From CAZVQX01 sp964629735 (GTDB taxonomy: Bacteria > Bacillota_I > Bacilli_A > RF39 > UBA660), in the NCBI GenBank assembly GCA_964629735.1, contig CAZVQX010000004.1, positions 1-50,800 on the forward strand: 50,800 nucleotides of DNA, given 5' to 3'. The notes under the pieces were generated by a model. That model saw only the letters and a program-made list of their open reading frames with translations, ran no database searches and was not told the DNA's origin. The translations under genes and the position numbers were made by a program. Shown piece after piece: positions 50,800 to 50,800 of the stretch (positions within the stretch are counted from its first letter, which is position 1; every line of letters begins with the position of its first letter).

Positions 50800-50800
50800 T

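Noticed and set aside
1..50800. CRISPR arrays, tRNA/rRNA genes, insertion sequences or prophage
   Set aside because: No regular repeat-spacer pattern, no tRNA- or rRNA-like stretches and no transposase, integrase or phage structural frame were found.

Overview
The window reads as a chromosomal segment of a very AT-rich, low-GC Gram-positive bacterium (Bacillota, Bacilli side). PolC-type replicative polymerase, LexA, YneF, YqeG/YqeH, RNA polymerase delta (RpoE), a T-box leader and Bacillus-like gene neighbourhoods support this. UGA is a true stop (the dihydrofolate reductase and metallo-hydrolase genes both end in TGA), so this is not a code-4 mollicute. Peptidoglycan genes (Ddl, two MurF-like ligases, a class A penicillin-binding protein) indicate a walled cell. 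An uncultured gut-type Bacilli lineage (RF39/Erysipelotrichia-like) fits, but that placement is inference. Almost all genes lie on the minus strand, tightly packed, with GTG/TTG starts and many intrinsic terminators. I see no tRNA, rRNA, CRISPR array, insertion sequence or prophage.

Layout: 1-52 is the start of a prepilin gene. 204-2470 holds a MurF ligase, a C26-type glutamine-amidotransferase-fold hydrolase and YneF. 2526-5963 is a version of the Bacillus lexA/yneA/tkt/sirA/yneF neighbourhood: a SirA-like protein, transketolase, an unlisted 49-residue membrane peptide behind a LexA-controlled promoter, and divergent lexA. 5995-8542 carries a rhomboid protease, an RluD-type pseudouridine synthase and LspA. 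8610-11541 is a compact flavin-based extracellular electron transfer (EET) type cluster: FMN-binding lipoprotein, EetB-like and EetA-like proteins, ApbE flavin transferase, plus a coiled-coil lipoprotein. 11637-13555 is a two-component system.

13731-17958 has a glyoxalase-II-like hydrolase, RNase HII, and a leucine T-box operon made of a small membrane protein plus leuS. 17971-21815 pairs pyruvate kinase with a GH31 protein whose active site is altered. 21910-23382 (+) is a natural fusion of the YtqA radical SAM protein and the YtqB methyltransferase, assigned to tRNA wobble-uridine modification. 23443-26899 is yqeG-yqeH-HerA-type ATPase plus a small ORF. 26973-29794 holds a UPF0316 protein, a glycerophosphodiesterase and a large pilin with an FGE/C-type-lectin-like C-terminal domain.

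29852-42325 is core metabolism and information processing: tmk, folA, an HD-domain protein, hemW, polC, prmC, prfA, an unknown protein, rpoE, argS and a DUF1934 protein. 42422-48749 is wall-centred: a class A PBP (+), then DUF1450, PduL-type phosphotransacylase, Ddl, membrane-anchored MurF-like ligase and an alpha/beta hydrolase. 48840-50799 has a stomatin/NfeD pair, an unknown exported protein and the tail of one more gene.

The most notable points are the tiny SOS membrane peptide next to lexA, the minimal EET locus, the MnmL-MnmM-like fusion, the pilin-lectin fusion, the GH31 protein lacking its expected acid/base residue, and the small membrane protein under leucine T-box control.
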